From the NCBI GenBank assembly GCA_018671895.1, contig JABHGV010000034.1:1-60230 (forward strand): DNA of 60,230 nucleotides. Reading direction: 5' to 3'. Position numbers and translations under genes: made by a program. The notes under the pieces are model-generated. The model made no database searches and was not told the origin of the DNA. It was given only the letters and a program-made list of their open reading frames with translations. Positions 43,744-53,428 of the stretch are shown here, one piece after another. The DNA is from Rhodospirillaceae bacterium (GTDB lineage: Bacteria; Pseudomonadota; Alphaproteobacteria; Rhodospirillales; JABHCV01). Each line of letters begins with the position of its first letter. Within the stretch, counting starts at the first letter, position 1.

Positions 43744-44783
43744 GATGTTTTGTTTGCACCAGGCTCTTCAGTATCAAGGTGCGACAGGTCTTCCTTGATA
43801 ACGTCATTCAGGCCGTCATTGACCAATTCAGCAGCAACACCAAGGGCATTGGAAAATCCCAGGGCATCCGTGCCACCGTGACTTTTCACGCAAATACCGT
43901 TGAGGCCTAAGAACATGGCGCCGTTGTAACGGCTCGGGTCAAGACGCATGCGAAGTTTATTCAATGCCGGTTTCGCCAACAAGCCACCGGCCATCGATAT
44001 CGGCGTGCTGTGCAGGGCATCCTTCAAGAACGAGCCGAACATACGGGCCGTTCCTTCGGCCGTTTTCAGCGCGATATTACCGGTGAAGCCATCGGTCACA
44101 ATCACATCGACGGTACCCTTGGCGATATCATCGCCTTCAACGAAGCCATGAAAGCGGATTGGAAGGTCAATGTTTTGCAGGATATTAAAGGTCTGCTTGA
44201 CGGAATCGTGTCCTTTGAGTTCTTCCGAACCAATATTCAGAATACCGATGGACGGCTGTTTGATATGGAAGACGTTTCTCGCGAAGACTTCGCCCATGAC
44301 GGCGAATTGTACCAGGTTATCTGAATTGCAAACGACGTTGGCGCCCAGGTCGAGCATCAGGCTTTCGCCGCGCATCGTCGGGAAGAAACTGGCAATGGCC
44401 GGACGGTCAATGCCGGGCAGTGTCTTCAGCACGAATTTGGCCATCGCCATCAGCGCACCGGTGTTCCCTGCCGATACAACCCCGGCGGCCTCGCCCTGGC
44501 CAACGGCATTAATGGCCAGACGCATGCTTGAATTGCGGCCCGAACGAAGAGCGATACCGGGTTTTTCGTCGTTACTGACGACGTCATCTGTATGACGGAT
44601 TTCACAAACCTTGCGCGCCGTCCCGTGTTTATCAAGCAGCGGCTTCAGAATTTGTTCATTGCCGTACAGCAGATAATCGACCTGCGGCAGTTTATCGCGC
44701 GCCAGCACGATCCCTTCAATGACGACTTCGGGCGCGTTGTCGCCACCCATGGCGTCTACTGATAACGTCAAGCGCGTATTCAA
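43740..44783 (-). CDS. plsX: Phosphate acyltransferase PlsX
   Basis: A 347-residue enzyme forming acyl-phosphate from acyl-ACP for phospholipid synthesis. Signatures: [18 protein letters not shown] at the N-terminus, [10 protein letters not shown] near 104, and [15 protein letters not shown] near 228. It lies between rpmF and fabH as in most proteobacteria, with a 45-base gap to rpmF. Confidence 0.97.
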   Translation of the reverse strand: MNTRLTLSVDAMGGDNAPEVVIEGIVLARDKLPQVDYLLYGNEQILKPLLDKHGTARKVCEIRHTDDVVSNDEKPGIALRSGRNSSMRLAINAVGQGEAAGVVSAGNTGALMAMAKFVLKTLPGIDRPAIASFFPTMRGESLMLDLGANVVCNSDNLVQFAVMGEVFARNVFHIKQPSIGILNIGSEELKGHDSVKQTFNILQNIDLPIRFHGFVEGDDIAKGTVDVIVTDGFTGNIALKTAEGTARMFGSFLKDALHSTPISMAGGLLAKPALNKLRMRLDPSRYNGAMFLGLNGICVKSHGGTDALGFSNALGVAAELVNDGLNDVIKEDLSHLDTEEPGANKTS

Positions 44784-44828
44784 GGAATGATGTGTCCTTA
44801 GCTGCGGAAAGCCTGGCGGACAGGCGTC

Positions 44829-45014
44829 CTAGGCGGCGTCGTCAGCTTCCACGACATCACGGCCGTTGTACTGTCCACAGGACGCACAAACGTGGTGAGG
44901 GCGTTTCAGTTCGCCACATGCCGAACATTCTTCATACGAAGCTGCAGCCAACGAATCATGGGAACGGCGCATGCCGCGGCGCGACTTGGAAATTTTCTTT
45001 TTAGGAACAGCCAT
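44829..45014 (-). CDS. rpmF: 50S ribosomal protein L32
   Basis: A 61-residue basic ribosomal protein. It opens [20 protein letters not shown] and carries the zinc ribbon CSACG...CASCG (about 32-52), so it is the zinc-binding form. Downstream of DUF177 and upstream of plsX, as usual. Confidence 0.97.
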   Translation of the reverse strand: MAVPKKKISKSRRGMRRSHDSLAAASYEECSACGELKRPHHVCASCGQYNGRDVVEADDAA

Positions 45015-45099
45015 TTTTCAAATCTTTCTATCTCAAAGTTCCCCCTCGGGAAGCGTGCTTGATAAACAATAAAACCCTCGGGGGCAAGGTTATTAGGGT

Positions 45100-45660
45100 T
45101 TATTTTTTCAATGTTTCAAGGACCGCGAACGGGCTTTCAGGACCATCATCGTCATCGTCATCATTTTTACTGCCTTCAAACTCGGCTCCGGCAACGCGCG
45201 GAAACGGGTTCATCTCCAAAGATAGCTGCTCAGCCACGACCTCGCCGACGTCCAGACACCCCTCGATTAGCGGCTCTGGAGGCTCTTTTTGCATGCCAGC
45301 GCCGTCTTCGTCCGGCTCGCTCTCGCTGCCATACCATGCCTCTGTCTTTTCGCTAAATATACGCTCGAATGTCGCCTCAATCTGACTTTCAACGGGCTTT
45401 AAGGTCACCACGCAAGCCTGCGTTAATTGGGCTTTGAATGAGCCTGAAAGCCTTATTTGCCCCTTTTTCGAAGGACTAATGACGGCATCGACGGTCAATT
45501 CGCTCAAATCCAGCAGGTCAAATCGTTTCGCCAAAGCCGCCCTTTCATCCATGTTGGCCTCGGTCTGCATGGTGAAATCAACGGTGCCGAGCCGTTCGCA
45601 ATCGAACAAACGGCTGAATTCTCGCGTTTCAGACATGGTTTCAGACATGGTTTCCGTCAT
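45100..45660 (-). CDS. DUF177/YceD-family protein
   Basis: A 186-residue protein of the YceD (DUF177) family, linked to 23S rRNA processing or ribosome assembly. The family core around VTLKPVESQIEATFERIFSE is present, and the C-terminus is acidic (KNDDDDDDGPESPF). The first codons sit on a 12-base tandem repeat that gives three closely spaced in-frame ATGs (MTETMSETMSET), so the start is uncertain. It overlaps the chaperone gene by 4 bases and precedes rpmF. Confidence 0.88.
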   Translation of the reverse strand: MTETMSETMSETREFSRLFDCERLGTVDFTMQTEANMDERAALAKRFDLLDLSELTVDAVISPSKKGQIRLSGSFKAQLTQACVVTLKPVESQIEATFERIFSEKTEAWYGSESEPDEDGAGMQKEPPEPLIEGCLDVGEVVAEQLSLEMNPFPRVAGAEFEGSKNDDDDDDGPESPFAVLETLKK

Positions 45661-46205
45661 GTTTCTTCTCCGGGGATAGCGGCAAGATCGACCTCGCCTG
45701 CCAGCAGTCGTGAAATATCCATGGCATCAATCGCTTGCCAGGATTGGCGCATGTAATTTGCCATGCGCGTCAGTTTGGCGGCCTCGATCTGCTCGCCATT
45801 ATCAAGGTTGCGCTGCAGGGCAGCAATCAAGTCGCTGTCGTTATCTTCTGACATGGCCTCGTCATAGGCTTTTACCCTGCCATAAAAGGCACCGATCATT
45901 TTCTTGATGCGGCGGCTGATCCCCATATCACCAACGCCCATTTCACGCAGATTCATATCGATATCGGCGAACATATGGTCGAACAGCGCCTGACTAAGCG
46001 CGCGGGCGGCCTCTGATTCGTCCTTCAGTCGCCGCATGACCAGAACCGCATGCACCGTGATCATGTCGAGGCGTCCCTCGGTAGTGTCAGCAACACCGCA
46101 ATGCAGGTAAAATGCCGGGTCGCGGGACCTTAAAACCAGCCGTTTATACAAACCGGCGACGGCTTTTTGTTCCTGGGTAGAGCCGAAAAATTTCGAAAAA
46201 ATCAT
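45657..46205 (-). CDS. Ubiquinol-cytochrome c chaperone family protein (CBP3-like)
   Basis: A 182-residue helical protein of the CBP3/UQCC1 family, which helps assemble cytochrome b of the bc1 complex. Characteristic stretches: YLHCGVADTTEGRLDMITVHAVLV and the FADIDMNLREMGVGDMGISRRIKKM region. The ATG at 46205 was chosen over a TTG at 46220. Divergent from bamE; coupled to the DUF177 gene. Confidence 0.88.
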   Translation of the reverse strand: MIFSKFFGSTQEQKAVAGLYKRLVLRSRDPAFYLHCGVADTTEGRLDMITVHAVLVMRRLKDESEAARALSQALFDHMFADIDMNLREMGVGDMGISRRIKKMIGAFYGRVKAYDEAMSEDNDSDLIAALQRNLDNGEQIEAAKLTRMANYMRQSWQAIDAMDISRLLAGEVDLAAIPGEET

Positions 46206-46302
46206 TTTTTTGGTCCGCAAAAACAGCGAATGGGGTACAAGCAGCGACGTCGTGATACTATATCACGTCTACACATTGTTAATTTTTGGTCGGCTAGTAA
46301 TC

Positions 46303-46764
46303 ATGTCGAGGGTCATGCAATCAAGCGTTTTCTTAAAACGGACGGCCACAGTCCTGGGCATTGCTGTCCTTGGCGGGGCTTTACTTGCCTGCGCGCCCCG
46401 GCTGGACTCACGCGGCAACAAGCCAGACCCTGATCGGCTGGCTGAAATTGTCCCCGGCGAAGTATCGCGCGAGGAAGTCTCGGAAATTCTTGGCTCCCCT
46501 TCCAGTGTCGCGGTTTTCGACCAGGAAACATGGTTTTATATCAGCCAGCGTACCGAAACCCTGGCGTTTCTGGAGCCTGAACTGAAAGAACGGGAAATCA
46601 TCATCCTGCGCTTCGATGACAAGGGTATCCTAGCTGCTGTCGAAACCCGCTCGGCGGAAGATGGAAAAGATGTCCTGCCGGTCGATCGCAAAACCCCAAC
46701 CGCCGGTAACGAAATCAACTTCTTCGAGCAAATCTTCGGCAACCTGGGAAGATTTAATAAATAG
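46303..46764 (+). CDS. bamE: Outer-membrane assembly lipoprotein BamE
   Basis: A 153-residue lipoprotein of the BAM complex. The signal peptide ends in lipobox LLAC with Cys30. The SmpA/OmlA domain shows LAEIVPGEVSREEVSEILGSPSS and WFYISQR. Start taken at ATG 46303; ATG 46315 is an alternative, and a longer frame from 46210 runs over the divergent promoter. CBP3-bamE divergence is a common alphaproteobacterial layout. Confidence 0.92.
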   Translation: MSRVMQSSVFLKRTATVLGIAVLGGALLACAPRLDSRGNKPDPDRLAEIVPGEVSREEVSEILGSPSSVAVFDQETWFYISQRTETLAFLEPELKEREIIILRFDDKGILAAVETRSAEDGKDVLPVDRKTPTAGNEINFFEQIFGNLGRFNK

Positions 46765-46812
46765 CTCTTGATTAGCGCACCCTTCCGATGGCGCATTCTC
46801 TGGAAGTCCGAC

Positions 46813-46858
46813 TTTAAAAAGGAAACAGGAGCCAGGCTTTGAAAAACCTGACTCCTGT
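46813..46858 (-). terminator. Terminator after hppA
   Basis: On the minus strand a 12-bp stem with one mismatch (46847-46858 with 46825-46836) and a 10-base loop is followed by TTTCCTTTTT. It lies about 80 bases past the hppA stop. A second small hairpin (GAGGC/GCCTC) sits nearer the stop at about 46902-46917. Confidence 0.7.
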
Positions 46859-46939
46859 CACCAAACTAGTTTTGACTTTCAGAGGCCCCAAAAAGCCATG
46901 AGGCGAAGAGCCTCGTCCGGCGATTGAGGGGCAATAATC

Positions 46940-49036
46940 CTAAGCCATGATTGCCAGTAGCAAGATCGCCATGATGTTGATGATCTTAATCATCGGGTTG
47001 ATGGCGGGGCCAGCGGTGTCCTTGTAAGGATCGCCGACCGTATCACCGGTCACCGCGGCCTTGTGGGCATCAGAGCCCTTGCCGCCATGATTGCCGTCTT
47101 CGATGTACTTTTTGGCGTTGTCCCAGGCACCACCACCCGATGTCATCGACAGTGCGACGAACAACCCGGTAACGATGGTTCCCAGAAGCATCGCGCCCAG
47201 CGTCGAGAACGCGGCTTCCTGTCCGGCAATCGGCGAGATGACAAAATACACAATCCACGGAGCCAGAACCGGCAGCAATGACGGCAGGATCATTTCACGG
47301 ATCGCGGTTTTCGTCAGCATATCGACACAGGTGCCGTATTCGGGCTTGCCGGTGCCTTCCATGATGCCGGGGATTTCCTTGAACTGACGACGGATCTCGA
47401 CAACCAGTTCACCACCGGCGCGGCCGACAGCCATCATCCCCATGGACCCGAACAGGAACGGCAGCATGCCGCCGATGAACAGGCCAACGACCACAAACGG
47501 GTCTTGCAGGGTGAAGGTGACGTTAAGGTCCGGGAAATAGTGCCCGAGGTCTTCCGTGTAGGCAGCAAACAGAACCAGAGCGGCAAGACCAGCTGACCCA
47601 ATGGCATAGCCCTTGGTCACGGCCTTGGTGGTGTTGCCGACGGCGTCCAACGCATCGGTCGTGTTGCGTACATCTTCCGGCAATTCCGCCATTTCGGCGA
47701 TGCCACCGGCGTTATCGGTCACCGGACCAAAAGCATCCAGTGCCACGACGATACCGGTCAGGGCCAGCATGGTGGTTGCTGCAATGGCCAGACCGAACAA
47801 ACCGGCAGTCATATAAGAAACCAGAATGCCCGCACAGATAACAATCACCGGCATTGCCGTTGCTTCCATGGAGATGGCCAGACCCTGAATGATGTTGGTC
47901 GCATCACCGGTGATCGAAGCCTTGGCAAGACTTTGCACAGGACGGTGTTCGGTGCCGGTGTAGTATTCGGTGATCCAAACGATCAGGCCGGTCACGACCA
48001 AACCGGTCACGGCACACACAAACAGGTCCATGCCGGTAAATGTTACGTCACGGGTTGTTGTGAAGCTGGCATCGAAGCCAAACATCTGGCTGATGACGAC
48101 GGCGATCAAAACCGCCGAAATTACGGCTGATGCAATCAGTCCCTTGTACAGGGCCCCCATGATGTTGTTGCTGGCACCCAGCTTGACGAACCATGTGGAA
48201 ACGACAGAGCCCAGAATACAGACCGCGCCAATGACCAGCGGAAACGCCATCATCGCTTCCTGGGTATGCCCGGTGAAGAATATCGCGGCCAGAATCATCG
48301 TTGCCACGATGGTCACCGCATAGGTTTCAAATAAATCGGCTGCCATACCGGCACAGTCGCCAACGTTGTCGCCGACGTTATCGGCGATGACGCCCGGGTT
48401 GCGGGGATCGTCTTCGGGGATACCGGCTTCGATCTTGCCAACCAGGTCAGCGCCGACATCGGCACCCTTGGTGAAAATACCACCGCCCAGACGGGCGAAG
48501 ATGGAAATCAGGGAAGCACCAAAGCCCAAGGCAACGAGCGCTTCAAGCAAGTGACGCATGCCGTCGGGGGTGTCGGCAAGGCCAACAGAGCGCAGATACA
48601 CGTAGTACATGGAGATACCGAGCAACGACAAACCGACAACCAACATGCCGGTAATGGCCCCCGATTTAAAAGCGATGTCCAGACCACCGGCCAGACCGAC
48701 CGAACGGGCGGCTTCGGCGGTGCGCACATTGGCGCGGACAGAAACATTCATGCCGATATATCCAGCAATACCTGACAGGATTGCACCGATGAAGTAGCCA
48801 ACGGCAACATCAAGCCCAAGCTTCATGCCCAACAGAATGCCAATAACGACGCCAACCACGGCGATTGCTGTGTATTGACGATTAAGATAGGCACGAGCCC
48901 CTTCCTGAATGGCAGCGGCGATTTCCTGCATCCGATCGTTTCCGGCCGGAGCCGCCAAAACGGCACGAATGGCATAGACACCATAAAGCAGTGCGATCAC
49001 ACCACCTGCAATAACCAGCATGTACAAATTCGACAT
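46940..49036 (-). CDS. hppA: K+-insensitive proton-pumping inorganic pyrophosphatase
   Basis: A 698-residue integral membrane protein with about 16 helices that couples pyrophosphate hydrolysis to H+ export. The substrate motif [21 protein letters not shown] lies near 195-215 and the second acidic site [19 protein letters not shown] near 222-240. The motif [10 protein letters not shown] near 470 has Lys where K+-dependent pumps have Ala, so this is the K+-independent class. Such pumps are typical of Rhodospirillales and help under energy limitation. Single gene with its own terminator. Confidence 0.96.
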   Translation of the reverse strand: MSNLYMLVIAGGVIALLYGVYAIRAVLAAPAGNDRMQEIAAAIQEGARAYLNRQYTAIAVVGVVIGILLGMKLGLDVAVGYFIGAILSGIAGYIGMNVSVRANVRTAEAARSVGLAGGLDIAFKSGAITGMLVVGLSLLGISMYYVYLRSVGLADTPDGMRHLLEALVALGFGASLISIFARLGGGIFTKGADVGADLVGKIEAGIPEDDPRNPGVIADNVGDNVGDCAGMAADLFETYAVTIVATMILAAIFFTGHTQEAMMAFPLVIGAVCILGSVVSTWFVKLGASNNIMGALYKGLIASAVISAVLIAVVISQMFGFDASFTTTRDVTFTGMDLFVCAVTGLVVTGLIVWITEYYTGTEHRPVQSLAKASITGDATNIIQGLAISMEATAMPVIVICAGILVSYMTAGLFGLAIAATTMLALTGIVVALDAFGPVTDNAGGIAEMAELPEDVRNTTDALDAVGNTTKAVTKGYAIGSAGLAALVLFAAYTEDLGHYFPDLNVTFTLQDPFVVVGLFIGGMLPFLFGSMGMMAVGRAGGELVVEIRRQFKEIPGIMEGTGKPEYGTCVDMLTKTAIREMILPSLLPVLAPWIVYFVISPIAGQEAAFSTLGAMLLGTIVTGLFVALSMTSGGGAWDNAKKYIEDGNHGGKGSDAHKAAVTGDTVGDPYKDTAGPAINPMIKIINIMAILLLAIMA

Positions 49037-49187
49037 AATGTTTGGAAACCCCCTATGTGAGACTCAAATTTTCTCGATAGTGCAAAGGAATTGGACGACG
49101 AGAATCGCCCGAAGATGACAGAAATCTAATATAAAAGCAATGTTGGATGAGCAACCGTTTTCATCAGATTTTCGAAGCGGACCGGGA

Positions 49188-49646
49188 TTATTGTTCATTC
49201 ATGGATTCGACCACAACCTTGTGAAGAATATCGGGTCCGGCAATCTTGTCGCCGATCAATTTCATGCGTCCACTGAGTATTTCTGCGTTTAACTTGCGTT
49301 GCTTGCTGATGACCCTCGGGATAAAGGCATACAAATCACGCAGGAATCCATCGCTCAGGCGCGGCAGAATTTTGGTTATCTTTTCCTCGTTTTCCGTGCC
49401 CTTAACCTGCAACTTGACGCCAATAACCACAGTGGCGATGACCTCGTTTCCAGAGAAAACAGGAATGATCAGCGAATCCAGAGGAATGTCGATGGGCGGG
49501 ACTTCTGGCTCCGCTTCTTTTTCTGCTTCCGCCGTTTCATCGACAGGAGCAAAGGGCCCGACCTCCATCCATTTCATGACACTGATGGTGCCACCTGACA
49601 GCATCAGCAGAACGGCGAAGGCAATAACGATTTTTTTAATGTCCAT
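49188..49646 (-). CDS. FliL-like membrane-anchored protein
   Basis: A 152-residue protein with one N-terminal membrane segment (about 5-25), an acidic linker rich in Glu and Pro (35-50), and a C-terminal domain like FliL: IPLDSLIIPVF, a beta segment (VIATVVIGVKLQVKG), then an amphipathic helix (EEKITKILPRLSDGFLRDLY). It is not next to flagellar genes, so a direct flagellar role is uncertain; relatives stand after thiL in other alphaproteobacteria. Its start lies 72 bases after thiL. Confidence 0.7.
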   Translation of the reverse strand: MDIKKIVIAFAVLLMLSGGTISVMKWMEVGPFAPVDETAEAEKEAEPEVPPIDIPLDSLIIPVFSGNEVIATVVIGVKLQVKGTENEEKITKILPRLSDGFLRDLYAFIPRVISKQRKLNAEILSGRMKLIGDKIAGPDILHKVVVESMNEQ

Positions 49647-49718
49647 GGATTAATCACGGCTCCAACATGACAGACGATTAATTACAGGGACTGTATCGCG
49701 TCAGCGGCTCGGGCGGAA

Positions 49719-50705
49719 TTAAAAATGCCGGAAACCGGAAATCCCGTCGGCAGATATTTCATCCCCATCCGCATCAATCAACTTGATGCCCTCGCTTTCA
49801 TGCATTTCTCCGATGACGGTAACGTCAACGTTTGCCTTATTGGCTGCTTCCTCAACGACAATCCTGTTCGCTGCTGGTGCCGTGAACAACAGTTCATAAT
49901 CTTCACCGCCGCCAAGAACATCAACCATGTTCCCGCCGGATGCCTTCATTACCGTATCCGTGATCGGTATCCGCTTTATTTCAATGCGAGCGCCAAGTCC
50001 TGAATGACGGCATATATGGCCCAGGTCCTGAACTAGCCCGTCAGAAATATCTATTGCCGAATGAGCCAACCCGCCCAGACCGCGCGCCAGATCAATGCGC
50101 GGTTGCGGGCGGTAATGTCGCTGCACAAGGATTTCAGCCTCGGCCTCGCTCAACCCCTCGACCTCGCCCCGCAGGACCCGAAGCCCCATTGCCGAGGCCC
50201 CAATATCGCCCGAAACAAAAACAAGATCTCCGGGCTTGGCCCCCGAACGGCGCAGTTCCCGGCCCGGCTCAACCCGACCGAATGCTGTTATGCACATGCT
50301 TAAAGGCCCCGACGTCGACACAGTATCGCCACCGATCAGGGCGATGCTGAACATCTGTTGTTCGACGCCCAGGGCTTGAGAAAAACCATCAAGCCAGTCA
50401 TCGCCGGGATGTTGGGGCAACGCCAATGACAAGGTGTAGGCAAATGGCTCCGCCGCCATTGCCGCCAGATCGGACAAATTAGAGCGTAGCGCCTTGGCGG
50501 CGATGTAAGCCGCGGGGGTATCGTCAAGAAAATGAACGCCGGACACCAGCATATCGGTGGTCACGACAATGTTTCGGGCATCTGCAACATCAAGTACGGC
50601 GGCATCATCGGTTAACCCGAATGCGCCGTCATATGATGTCGACAACGGCGCGAACCAGGTTTCGATCAGCTCGAACTCTCCGGCACCGTCATCTTTGTCG
50701 GACAT
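49719..50705 (-). CDS. thiL: Thiamine-monophosphate kinase
   Basis: A 328-residue PurM-like kinase making thiamine diphosphate from thiamine phosphate. It has the opening acid cluster GLTDDAAVLDV near 30, VVTTDMLVSGVHFLDD near 48, SDLAAMAAEP near 76, and ALIGGDTVST near 123. Just after nusB, with a 3-base gap; nusB-thiL is a frequent pair. Product feeds ThDP enzymes such as the one at 39880. Confidence 0.95.
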   Translation of the reverse strand: MSDKDDGAGEFELIETWFAPLSTSYDGAFGLTDDAAVLDVADARNIVVTTDMLVSGVHFLDDTPAAYIAAKALRSNLSDLAAMAAEPFAYTLSLALPQHPGDDWLDGFSQALGVEQQMFSIALIGGDTVSTSGPLSMCITAFGRVEPGRELRRSGAKPGDLVFVSGDIGASAMGLRVLRGEVEGLSEAEAEILVQRHYRPQPRIDLARGLGGLAHSAIDISDGLVQDLGHICRHSGLGARIEIKRIPITDTVMKASGGNMVDVLGGGEDYELLFTAPAANRIVVEEAANKANVDVTVIGEMHESEGIKLIDADGDEISADGISGFRHF

Positions 50706-50708
50706 GGG

Positions 50709-51209
50709 TTAGCCCTCGTTGGCTTGTTTCATTTCCGGAGCGCGCAGCGCATGGGCGAGTTTATCGAGCACGCCATTGACCATGCCCGGTTGAGACTTCT
50801 CGTAAAATGCCTTGGCGACATCGACATATTCACTGATCACGACCTTGGCCGGAACATCGGACTTTACCAGCAACTCGTAGGTGCCGGCCCTGATGATGAC
50901 GCGCAACAGCACTTCCAGCCGCTCGACCGTCCAGTCACTGCTCAGTGCCGGGCCGATCATGCCATCGATATCGTCTTTGCGCTCACTAACGCCACGCACC
51001 AGTTCGGCCAATTGCCCGGCGTCTGTTTCGGCCAACGTCGACAGGTCTTCATCCCCGGGCTCGGCCTCTGGCTCGCCGTCTTTCGGCTTCCAACGGTTCC
51101 TTAAGAATTCATCGAGAACGGAATCGGCTGCAACACCGGTCAGTTCCATCTCATAGAGCGCCTGTACGGCAGCAAGTCTGGTGGCGCTACGGGTGTTTTG
51201 ATCGTTCAT
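50709..51209 (-). CDS. nusB: Transcription antitermination factor NusB
   Basis: A 166-residue helical protein that binds boxA RNA with NusE for rRNA antitermination. It shows the N-terminal Arg-rich start RSATRLAAVQALYEMEL and the C-terminal VVISEYVDVAKAFYEKSQPGMVNGVLDKLA. ATG 51209 was chosen because AGGTGAG stands 8 bases ahead; a GTG at 51218 directly after ribH would add 3 residues. The usual ribH-nusB-thiL order. Confidence 0.95.
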   Translation of the reverse strand: MNDQNTRSATRLAAVQALYEMELTGVAADSVLDEFLRNRWKPKDGEPEAEPGDEDLSTLAETDAGQLAELVRGVSERKDDIDGMIGPALSSDWTVERLEVLLRVIIRAGTYELLVKSDVPAKVVISEYVDVAKAFYEKSQPGMVNGVLDKLAHALRAPEMKQANEG

Positions 51210-51218
51210 CGGGAACAC

Positions 51219-51683
51219 TCACCTAGGGACAAGACGTAGCTCTTTCTTGACTTCCATCATCCGCATGCAGGCCTTTGCAGCAACACCGCCCTTGTCACCT
51301 TGTTCAGGGTCCGAGCGATAACGTGCTTGTTCCTGATTTTCACAGGTCAGAATGCCATAACCAAGCGCAATGCTGTAATCCATGGTCAGGTCCATCAGGG
51401 CGCGGGCAGATTCCTCGCAAACGTAATCATAATGGCTGGTTTCGCCTCGAATAACGCAACCCAGGGCCACGAACCCTGAATAACGATTCATGGCCGATCC
51501 AATTTCCATGGATCGGATAGCGAACCGAATGGCCTGGGGAACCTCGAAGGCTCCTGGAACGGCAAGCCGTTCATGGACCAATTCGGCCTTATCAAGGACG
51601 GCGACGGCACCTTTGTACAAATCGTCGCCGATATCTTCGTAAAAACGACCCTCGACGATCAGGATGCTGGGGGATTCACTCAT
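51219..51683 (-). CDS. ribH: 6,7-dimethyl-8-ribityllumazine synthase
   Basis: A 154-residue enzyme joining dihydroxybutanone phosphate and the ribitylaminopyrimidine to lumazine. Family marks: VPGAFEVPQAIRFA near 42, ALGCVIRGETSHYDYVCEESARAL near 73 with the catalytic His, and the C-terminal ENQEQARYRSD. Between ribBX and nusB. Confidence 0.96.
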   Translation of the reverse strand: MSESPSILIVEGRFYEDIGDDLYKGAVAVLDKAELVHERLAVPGAFEVPQAIRFAIRSMEIGSAMNRYSGFVALGCVIRGETSHYDYVCEESARALMDLTMDYSIALGYGILTCENQEQARYRSDPEQGDKGGVAAKACMRMMEVKKELRLVPR

Positions 51684-51688
51684 AACCT

Positions 51689-52804
51689 TTAGCTTTCAGA
51701 TTTAATCGGGCGTTGTTCGACGACGCTCAGGCCGTAGCCTTCAAGCCCGACGATGGTTTTTTGTGTGTTCGACAGAAGGATCATATCTTTTACGCCGAGA
51801 TCGAGCAAAATTTGCGCACCGACACCATAGTCGCGCAGCTCGCCGGACTTCTGTACATCTTCACCAATCTTGTGACGGACCATGTCCGACACTCCGGTAC
51901 GAGACGGCTCACGGATCAGCACGATGACACCCCTGCCCTCAGCTCCGATCTGATCCATGGCCCTGGATAACTCCCCTGCCTTGCCCGACGACGCATCGCC
52001 AAGCACATCGTCAAGCGCATTCAGGGTATGCATGCGCACTGGTACAGGTTTGCCATCCTGAATATCGCCTTTAATCAGCGCCACATGTTCGGCATAGGCG
52101 ATGCGATTGACATAAACGGCCATTTTGAACTCGCCGCCGTGGACGCTCTCGAACGGCGCTTCGACAACCCGTTCGATCAGGCTGTCGTTCTTAAGGCGAT
52201 AGGCAATCAGGTCGGCAATGGTGCCAATATTCAATTCATGCTTTTGGGCGAATTCAATCAGGTCCGGCAACCGTGCCATGGTGCCGTCTTCATTCATGAT
52301 TTCACAGATCACGCCCGATGGGTTCAAACCGGCCATCCGCGAGACATCGACAGCGGCTTCGGTATGTCCGGCCCGAACCAGAACGCCGCCATCGCGCGCT
52401 TCCAACGGGAAGATATGCCCGGGACTGGCAATGTCGTCCTTGCCCTTGGTCGGATCAGTGGCAGCGGCAATGGTGCGCGCCCTGTCGGATGCCGAAATAC
52501 CGGTGGTTACGCCCTCGCGTGCCTCGATCGACACGGTAAACGCCGTTTGATGACGGGAATCATTGTGCTGTGCCATCAGCGGCAGGCCCAGCTCTTCGAC
52601 CCGTTCCGGGGTCAGCGTCAGGCAGATCAGTCCACGGCCATATTTAGCCATGAAGTTAATCGCGTCAGGCGTTGCCATTTGCGCCGGAATAACCAGATCG
52701 CCCTCGTTCTCGCGTTCCTCGTCATCGACAAGGATGAACATGCGTCCGTTACGGGCGTCTTCGATAATGTCCTCGATAGAGGATAGATGTTTGCTGTGTG
52801 GCAC
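51689..52804 (-). CDS. ribB: 3,4-dihydroxy-2-butanone 4-phosphate synthase with a degenerate GTP cyclohydrolase II domain (RibBX type)
   Basis: A 371-residue protein. The N-terminal DHBP-synthase domain (about 1-205) is intact: DDEERENEGDLV near 26-37 and the segment TGISASDRARTI near 110. The C-terminal part is homologous to GTP cyclohydrolase II, but the three zinc cysteines and the CDC motif are absent (the region reads VRMHTLNALDDVLGD), so it cannot perform that step. This is the RibBX pattern known in proteobacteria; a separate ribA should exist elsewhere. Start is GTG, 19 bases after ribE. Confidence 0.92.
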   Translation of the reverse strand: MPHSKHLSSIEDIIEDARNGRMFILVDDEERENEGDLVIPAQMATPDAINFMAKYGRGLICLTLTPERVEELGLPLMAQHNDSRHQTAFTVSIEAREGVTTGISASDRARTIAAATDPTKGKDDIASPGHIFPLEARDGGVLVRAGHTEAAVDVSRMAGLNPSGVICEIMNEDGTMARLPDLIEFAQKHELNIGTIADLIAYRLKNDSLIERVVEAPFESVHGGEFKMAVYVNRIAYAEHVALIKGDIQDGKPVPVRMHTLNALDDVLGDASSGKAGELSRAMDQIGAEGRGVIVLIREPSRTGVSDMVRHKIGEDVQKSGELRDYGVGAQILLDLGVKDMILLSNTQKTIVGLEGYGLSVVEQRPIKSES

Positions 52805-52823
52805 TTAATTTGGGTCTTTCGGA

Positions 52824-53423
52824 CTATTTCTTTTCAAGAAGCCGCGCAACATAGCGTGCAAGCATGTCGATTTCTACATTAACAACGTCATCGGAGGAAA
52901 GTTTTCCAAGGGTCGTTGATTGTTGAGTATGGGCAATAAGGTTGATGCCGAATTCACATCCTTGCCCGGAATCGGTCACTTCGTTGACGGTCAACGATAC
53001 TCCGTCAATGGTGATTGAGCCCTTCGGCGCGATAAAAGCCGACAATTCGTCGGGCGCATTGAAGGTAATGCGCAGGGAATCCCCCTCGGGCACAACGCCT
53101 GAAACCCGCGCCGTGCCATCGACATGACCCGAAACGATATGGCCACCAAGTTCATCGCCAGCCGTCAATGCGCGCTCCAGATTAATCGCGGTGCCGACCT
53201 GCCAACCGCCAAGCACTGTTTTCGACAGGCTTTCACCTGAAACCTCAATGGCGAACAAGCCCGGCGATGTCTCGACAACCGTCATACAGGCCCCGGAACA
53301 GCAGACCGACGCGCCGATATCTATACTGGCGGTGTCATAGGACGTGGCGATTTCCATGCGCGTATCGCCCACGGTCTTAATACTGCGCACTTCGCCAATA
53401 TCGGTAATGATTCCGGTAAACAT
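52824..53423 (-). CDS. ribE: Riboflavin synthase alpha chain
   Basis: A 199-residue enzyme that dismutates two lumazines to riboflavin. The two tandem lumazine-binding domains open MFTGIITDIGEV and GGHIVSGHVDGTA. It carries the usual SIDGVSLTVNEV motif near 136. Five bases after ribD. Confidence 0.96.
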   Translation of the reverse strand: MFTGIITDIGEVRSIKTVGDTRMEIATSYDTASIDIGASVCCSGACMTVVETSPGLFAIEVSGESLSKTVLGGWQVGTAINLERALTAGDELGGHIVSGHVDGTARVSGVVPEGDSLRITFNAPDELSAFIAPKGSITIDGVSLTVNEVTDSGQGCEFGINLIAHTQQSTTLGKLSSDDVVNVEIDMLARYVARLLEKK

Positions 53424-53428
53424 CAGGT

